Shown here: positions 58,124-64,000 of the stretch, piece by piece
Layout of the letters: every line of letters starts with the position of its first letter
Position numbering within the stretch: the stretch's first letter is position 1
Assembly (NCBI GenBank): GCA_014621425.1
Contig: JAANBB010000155.1
Span: 16,679-80,678, forward strand
DNA from: Cylindrodendrum hubeiense
Taxonomy: Eukaryota > Ascomycota > Sordariomycetes > Hypocreales > Nectriaceae
DNA: 64,000 nt
Direction: 5' to 3'
Position numbers and translations under genes: made by a program
Notes under the pieces: generated by a model
What the model was told of the DNA's origin: nothing
Database searches by the model: none
What the model saw: the letters and a program-made list of their open reading frames with translations, nothing else

Positions 58124-59044
58124 ATGCAAATGTCTCTATTTGAGTTCGATCCGGAGTGGATTTTGTCACGTAGGTGGTCAATTCGAACAGTAAGAACATT
58201 ACTAATTTTTTTCTAGGGGCCAGAGAGACGGAAGGTGACCCAAATTGGGATTACGTTGCGGTCACTCTGGGATATTCCGAGATGGACGACTCTTCTATCG
58301 ACTATCAGGCCCAAGACCAGACGGCTGGGTCGCCATATGAGCCCGTATTCAGCTATTCTCCTATGCCTCTCGGATACAACCCGGTCCCTGCCTTTGGTAG
58401 CGACGGCTCATCTCCTGTCACCACCTTCACCCCCACCTCCTCCAACTCCTCTTTTGCCAACTCCAGCCCCAGTTCTTAGTTCGGAGGTGAGCCTGGTGGG
58501 TCCGGTCCTAACATGGATGCCCTTGGGCAAGCTAGATCCCCAGCGGAGTTGTATGCGGAGAATTTGGACAGTGGTGGTTATGAACATGGCGAGGGACAGT
58601 CAAACAATATCGGTAAAGTGCTTTGTCTCAAGCAGCATCTTTGAAACTAATTGAGATACTGTAGACAATGGCAATGAGGGGGATATCAAGTGTTGCGAGG
58701 TATGGTGGAAAAGTGGCCGAGATTTCAAGTAAGTATAATTCATTGTGGTGGGATCCTAAGTTTTAGTAACATGAAGCAGCAGGCACGAAAAGATTCATGA
58801 TCGGCCTCACATCTGCGAGGCGTCTACGATGTGTGACTATCGCGGGGCTGCTGCGGGGAAAGATCTCAATAGGCATTATTGGGTCCACCATCCAATTTAT
58901 GCGAAGGAGAACTCTATCCCATCCGAACGCGATGAATGTAAGGCCTGCGGTACGTCTTTCGCCAGAAGTGACCATAGGAAGAGGCATCAGGACAAATCTC
59001 GCATGTGCCGTGAGAAGTTAGGTCTCCCAAATCAACCAACCTAG
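58124..59044 (+). CDS. C2H2 zinc-finger protein with an in-frame TAG
   Basis: Exons 58124-58169, 58217-58612, 58665-58728 and 58780-59044 join in one frame of 256 codons plus stop. The C-terminal third has a degenerate finger (FNRHEKIH), a second with a longer Cys spacing (HICEASTMCDYRG...LNRHYWVHH), and a canonical one (CKACGTSFARSDHRKRHQDKSRMC). It is therefore probably a DNA-binding regulator. The N-terminal half is acidic then Ser/Thr/Pro-rich. The second exon contains TAG at 58477-58479, yet protein-like sequence continues after it in the same frame. Either it is a nonsense change (CAG to TAG would restore Gln) or the TAG ends a further intron. Donors at 58417 (63 nt) or 58384 (96 nt) would keep the frame, but both are weak. 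Gene status is therefore open. The target is unknown. Confidence 0.6.
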
Positions 59045-59089
59045 CATGTTTGGGCACCTGGAGGCCGATCAGATCTAGTTGACATTTCC

Positions 59090-59136
59090 TTATTTCTTTT
59101 CCTTTTCTTTTCCTTTTCTTTTCCTTTTTCTTTCCC
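59090..59136. repeat. TTTTCC pyrimidine tract
   Basis: Repeated CTTTTC units form an almost pure pyrimidine run just downstream of the zinc-finger gene stop. It probably lies in the 3' UTR or terminator. Confidence 0.8.
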
Positions 59137-59422
59137 CCCGCTATGTCTTTCCTTTTCTATCTTGACGAAGCGTGCGTGCGTGGCGAGTTATTCTTACAGT
59201 CGCTTCTTGATTGCGGAATGTGGTTTATGGGATGCTTCGATGGGCTTTTCAAAGATATCAGTCACTCTTTGTTCAGGTATTCAGCTATTCTTACACCATC
59301 ATAAATGACAGATTGTTCCTCTCAATACCGTGTCCTACTTCCAGATTACATCGGTTTAGGACCTTAGACAACTCGTGGGTATCCCAATATACTTTTTTTT
59401 TTTATCAGCTTCCCCCACATCA
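59137..59422. other. Intergenic, converging 3' ends
   Basis: AT-rich 3' flanks of the zinc-finger gene and of the nucleotidylyltransferase-like gene, including a T run at about 59393-59403. Nothing else was seen. Confidence 0.6.
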
Positions 59423-60502
59423 CTACCAGAAATTCTCATCAGGCACTTCCTTGTCTTTCGCTCTTGACCGGAATCTCTCTTCCTTTCCAAGTGCCTTTCT
59501 CGGTGTGGTAGGTCGCTGGCGGGTGTATTCTATCAGGAGGTCTGGGTTGAGGGCAGCCAACCGCTTTACATGATCGCTCAGCCCGTCTATTGTTGAGGTT
59601 GATATGATATGCCGAATCTTCGTCGAACTAGGTAGTTCCAGAGGCATATTCCCTGTATTATTTGGGACGAAGCGGACCATACCTTTGGGTTTGCGAAGCC
59701 TCTGAGAGACCCAGACAGTATTCAGTTTGTCAACAGCAAAGGAGATAGCTTCTTCGACAACTACTCAATAAATTGTTGGCACTTTAACATTTATTGGAGA
59801 TAAAATCAGTTTCTTACCTTCGACTGGCTGCCCACGCATCTTGGCTTCAATTTGGCGCATAAGCTGGCCACGATCGATGGTAGGCTTCTTCCACGCCTCG
59901 CAACCAGGCAGTTGGCGCAAAGAATGAGCGTAGCGGAAGTTGACAGGACGAGAAATATCGCCAGTGACGACGTCTGGGCAATTCCAATAATGAGGATCCG
60001 GGATACCATCAGTGCCGAGGTTGTCAGGCCCACCAAGGAGTATAAACTTGAGTTCCATTCCGCGCTTTCTCAAGTTTCCGGTTAACTCGGCTCGGAAATC
60101 GGACCAGCTTGCCTCCGATCTGTCATAGATCCAAACCCAATCGACTGGGATTCCGGCGCCGCGCCAGAGATTGACGCGCTGCTCTCTTGGAAGAATGAGA
60201 GGATTGGCTTCGGTACTCAGTTTAACTGCGAGTCGCTCATCATCGGTCATGATGGCGATAGCGGCAATAATATGGAGATCTTCGCCCGCATTTTCGAAGA
60301 CATGGCGCAGGAGATCGAGGTGACCCTGGTGAGGAGGATTGAAAGAGCCGGGGAAAATGAGAATGCGGTTCACCCCGCGGGGGCGTAGCAATGGTGGATT
60401 TTGAGCATCTCCATTGTTGAAAGGCCGGTATGATGCTTTTGCACGGTCCTGTCCGCGGAGGTAGATGCTCTCCACAACGTCTCCCAGCCGTGTAAATGGC
60501 AT
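59423..60502 (-). CDS. Nucleotidylyltransferase-fold protein (HxGH motif)
   Basis: Predicted member of the cytidylyltransferase/NMN-adenylyltransferase superfamily, which transfers nucleotides onto phosphorylated substrates. Exons on the minus strand are 60502-59818 and 59760-59423 with a 57-nt intron, giving 340 residues. The N-terminal half carries the signature IFPGSFNPPHQGHLDLL with H58-x-G-H61, the nucleotide-binding HxGH motif. A Rossmann-like core follows (LKFILLGGPDNLG). The second half has RHIISTSTIDGLSDH, where the family's ISSTxxR motif normally lies, but the match is loose, so activity is uncertain. Relatives in fungi are annotated generally as cytidylyltransferase family, with NMNAT-like Pof1 the nearest characterised type. 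No signal peptide is seen. The start at MPFTRLG was chosen because the frame upstream looks like leader. Confidence 0.82.
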
Positions 60503-63500
60503 GTTTGTGATGGGTGAGGTGGAATGTATAGTTCCAGAGGCTGAAAGTGGTGTTGGGTTGTTGAAGGGAGAGTATTGTGTTTTGAAGAAGATGAACAAGA
60601 GCAACGTGACTGCTGGCAGTAGCTACCATGGATATGAGAAGAACGTCTTCTCGGACAGTCGCAGTGATTCATTGAAGGACGGGAACAGCGGGCGCACTAG
60701 CAAAGGCCTCTCGCAGCGTGCCATCCAAAGAACAGTATAAACTATGGAGCTATAGAGAGTCCTCCATCAGAACTAGTTGATCAGAGTAAGATGCTCCATG
60801 AACGAGGTTGATGGAACCGTGATATAGGTTAAACGGCGGTGAGTCTAGGGTAGGCCGCCGAAGGTTAACATCGAATTTTAGTAGTTTGCAAGCTACGTAA
60901 GTTAGATAGTGAGATTAATCTATAACAAAGAGGAAATTAAAATAATGGCACGGTGTTGCATACTACGCAATCTGGGAAGCTAAAAATATGAAGGGCCGTT
61001 ACTAGAGGCAGACGCACGTGGGAGTTTTGCCGTTAAGCGGTTGCAGCTATTTAAGTGCTCTTAGTGTATGGAGCACTAATTAGAGCGTGTGGTTGGTGGG
61101 TCGCCGCCTTCCGCGGTCCTGTGCAAGGAAGATGCCAAAAAATTCCAGGCACAAATGTGGTTCCTTTTGTGGGAGGCAGTTGGAACAGGGGTTCGAGCTC
61201 AGCACAAACGAAACCAGGCAGGCTCCCATTTGTCCAGCTGCCGGTTTGCTTGACCTGCTTGGCCTTGTACCACCAACGACGGGAGATGAACACGCCGTTT
61301 CCCCGAAGATGACGCGGGTCTCTCTCAGCCACCAGATGCCACCCCCCGCCAGCATGTTGCACGGAATGGAGAAAAACAAAGAAAACAGAGTTCCATACGA
61401 AGTACTTGCGGATACAGGCACAAGCCTCGTGCTACAGGTAGGCAATCTGCGTCGCGCTACCGTCGGAGCACTCCCGAAATAGAGCAAAGTGCGGAAAAGC
61501 GACCCTCAGTGCCGACATTTGGCAGAGGAAACGGCTTCGTTGCTGGATTGCGACTTTGCGACCTTGCGAGGTACCTGACGTCGACAGGGATGCTTGGCTG
61601 TGGGGCTGCATGCACGCCGGATCGCGGTGGCCTCACCGCCAGGGTAAAGCGGAGCGGCGACGATAGCACGGGCAATCGGAGGAACGATGTCCAGGAATGA
61701 TGCTGCCGGCAGAAGAAGTAAGCCCCGGTGGCGGTGAAAAAGGACTGAGCGGATGGGACCCGGCTCCGCTCATTTCGGCGCACGAGCGAGAGCAGGGCAT
61801 GGAGGCGAGGACCGATTGGATTGGAGCCCTTCGCTGCTCACACATGTGAAATCCGAAAAAGAGGCAGTATGGGGTAATGGTCGCCACGCAACTCGATGAG
61901 GGACAAGGCAGGCAGGGCCTGGGCGAAAGCGACGGGGAAGCTGCCCTGGCGAGGAGGGTTCTGACCCATGCGACCCATCCCGGATCGTCCGTGCACTAGG
62001 GTCAGCGGGCGGTACCTTGTACTTGAGCTCAGATACTGTAATCTGTATACACGAACACACATTGTTGCGACAGCTGGCCGGTGTACTGTACCGTGGATGG
62101 CACACACACACACACACACATCGGGTTCAAGACAGGGCATGACTCGAAAACATGGAGTGGCCACATGACTGGTTCTCGCAGCTGTCACGATGACGGGTGG
62201 TGGCTCCTGAGGGTGGTCTCGGCCGGCCAAGACTTCGAGGCAAGCTTCTCGAACAAAGAAAGTACCAGGAGCTGCGTACATGGGCGAGCCCTGAACATCG
62301 TTTGCATCCTCACCACAGAGGCTGCAGCCCTGCCGGGTAGCTCTCACACCCGCCCACGAGTGTGTCCTTGAGATGTGCTTGTCTCACTCGCGGGCATCGC
62401 TCAGAGACACGAACGGAGGGGGCGAGGCCGCAGTCGCTGTCGCTGCATCGGGAAAGGCGAGGTTCCATCTCGGAGGCTGGCCGCGCGAGCTTATCATGGC
62501 TTCATCCATGTAAGGGCAGCTCAAGCCCGAGCTGGGCGTTCCTTGTCGTCACCAGGCGGACTGGTTCGTCGCCGTCGTCCGATGATGGCAGCGGCACGAT
62601 ACCCGCTGTCCAAACAACAGGCTCGCACAGCCGCCATCCTGTATCCTGTATCCCAACCGGACAATCGGTCGGCAGGTTTATTTGTGGCATGGCCACCCGA
62701 GCCAGGGCTGGCAGGGTCTGTACTTGTCGTGTGTCACTGCTGCTGGGAGCCTGTCTGTCCCATCCATGTCTTACTGCCACTAGCGCCCACCGCCCCTCGC
62801 CATGCGTGGCCACGACGAGCGATCCCTGTCCCCCATCTCTCTTGAGCTCGGGTGCGTGCTGGGTGCTGGGTGCTGCTGGGTGCTGCTTCGCGCCGCGTTC
62901 TGGGAATTTCTATGGCCATGCCATCACGGGCTAGGCCGGCACAGGGTACAGTGCAGCGCAGGCAGTCCCAGTCCCGGGACAGGCGTAACAGGAACCAGAC
63001 CCATTGGAGCCTTTGTCCTGTGTCCTGGTCACGCTCCGTTGCGTTGGACGCAGCTCCCCGGACGCAAGACCCGGGTGTCCAGGCTGCTGTCTGCCTCTGT
63101 CGCGTTGTGCGTGTTTCTTTTTTTTGCATCTTCCCAAAAACATCGCGGAAACGTCTGCTGCCCGTGGATTTCGTCTTGTCCGTTGCCTGTCGCCGTCGCC
63201 ATCGCCGGCGTCGTTTCGAAACTGCTCGTCCGTCTCGCGCTCGTCCCGCCGCTGGCCGCCAGCCACACACACCGTCAGCCGCTTTGCCGCGGCCGCCCTG
63301 CGCGCATCTGCCGTTCGCCAGCCATCTAGCCGTCTGGCCATCCATCGTTGACCCACGCCTCGTGCCTTGCGTCCTCGTGCCCGTCATCGTCGCATGGTGG
63401 GCTTGTTGAGAGGGCGGTCGACGCCTTCTGCTGCGTGGGAACTCTGCGCTGCATCCATACTCGCCTCGCTTGCGCTGCGCCGTGTCGAGTCTACGTGCGG

Positions 63501-63851
63501 GTTGGTAGCTAGCTGATGCTTTTCCACTTTACCGCCTGCCGCCTGCCGCCAGCTGCCGCCTGTTGCTTGCTGTAGCTCCCGGCCCGCTTCTGCTTCTCTG
63601 CGGCTTCTGGGCTGCTGCTCCAGCATTCGCTCCGGTACTTCTGTACCTTACCTTAACCAGCTCGACGTCGCCAAACTCAGGACTCAGGCTATCTTAGCGT
63701 CAGCTCCATCAGCTCCACCCAAAACCTGTTAGCGCGCCCTGGCGCTGGTGGTTGCTTGGTTTTCCGGGGGCCCTCGTCATCCAGTGCGTGCAGGGCGCCC
63801 AGTGCATCAGTGCATCCACCGACGGAATTTTCGAGCTAAAAACTCGGCGCC
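60503..63851. other. 3.3-kb upstream region of the right-edge gene
   Basis: No gene was supported. Open frames up to 217 codons occur on both strands within GC-rich, low-complexity DNA and have no domains. From about 62.7 to 63.85 kb the plus strand is C/T-rich with many short ATG frames, as in long 5' leaders of fungal regulators. A CA repeat is listed separately. Confidence 0.55.
62101..62120. repeat. CA dinucleotide repeat
   Basis: Ten CA units in non-coding DNA. Confidence 0.9.
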
Positions 63852-64000
63852 ATGGATCCACGGCAGCCGCCCAAGCTTCCATTTCAGCCGTCGCCCTACG
63901 CACGCTCTCCTTTCCCGCATCCTCCTCCGACATCAACATCAACACCATCAATCGCCGCCGCGTCCACCGCAAACGCCGCCCACAACGGCATCGTCGCCCC
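63852..64000 (+). CDS. Start of an unidentified gene, cut by window edge
   Basis: From the ATG in the context GGCGCCATGG the frame is open to the window end (49 full codons). It encodes MDPRQPPKLPFQPSPYARSP followed by Pro/Ser/Thr/Ala-rich sequence. The strong start context, the lack of stops and the long pyrimidine-rich upstream leader suggest a real gene. Low-complexity N-termini like this are common in fungal transcription factors, but no domain is visible. The function cannot be named. Confidence 0.55.
   Translation, partial: MDPRQPPKLPFQPSPYARSPFPHPPPTSTSTPSIAAASTANAAHNGIVA

Overview
The window is a piece of a filamentous ascomycete nuclear genome. Genes are short and well spaced. Introns are about 45-70 nt with GT..AG ends and CTAAC/CTAAT-type branch sites. 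Many genes are typical fungal orthologues: an Mbp1-type APSES factor, centractin, a Prp2-type helicase, Scj1, Erv41 and a Dfg5/Dcw1-type GH76. The protein style suggests Sordariomycetes, plausibly Hypocreales, but nothing in the window fixes the genus. All exon structures here were read by eye and checked by reading-frame arithmetic. No rRNA, tRNA, CRISPR or intact transposon was found.

Layout. 0-4.4 kb: gene-poor, then one membrane protein with a single TM segment (minus). 4.4-12.1 kb: a long GC-rich stretch full of simple repeats, with no convincing gene. 12.1-16.4 kb: a divergent pair, mbp1 (cell-cycle transcription factor, minus) and arp1 (dynactin filament, plus). Their 633-bp shared promoter carries four ACGCG cores and a TCACGTGA palindrome. 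17.5-17.9 kb: a small GGAGN-repeat (DUF3602-like) protein. 21.7-23.3 kb: a GPI-type GH76 cell-wall mannosidase homologue. 26.1-27.4 kb: erv41 (ER-Golgi cargo receptor). 28.0-28.9 kb: a broken heterokaryon-incompatibility (HET) relic. 31.8-35.1 kb: a large disordered DUF3824-like protein. 35.6-40.5 kb: a divergent pair, scj1 (ER luminal J-protein ending KHDEL) and prp2 (spliceosomal DEAH helicase). 40.6-41.6 kb: a 2OG-Fe(II) oxygenase.

43.6-63.9 kb looks more accessory. It holds an amino-acid permease with a start-overlapping uORF, a secreted multicopper oxidase with HSG repeats, a small VOC/glyoxalase protein, a 2EXR protein, a membrane-anchored DUF6454-like protein, a fungal OTT_1508-type deaminase, a C2H2 zinc-finger gene with an unexplained in-frame TAG, and a nucleotidylyltransferase-fold protein. 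The first 49 codons of an unidentified gene lie at the right edge.

The genes do not form an obvious pathway or biosynthetic cluster. The pairs most likely to share control are mbp1/arp1 and scj1/prp2, which are head to head over short promoters. The best leads are the predicted nucleic-acid-type deaminase, the ACGCG cluster at mbp1, the uORF at the permease, the HSG-repeat oxidase, and the two genes with reading-frame damage.
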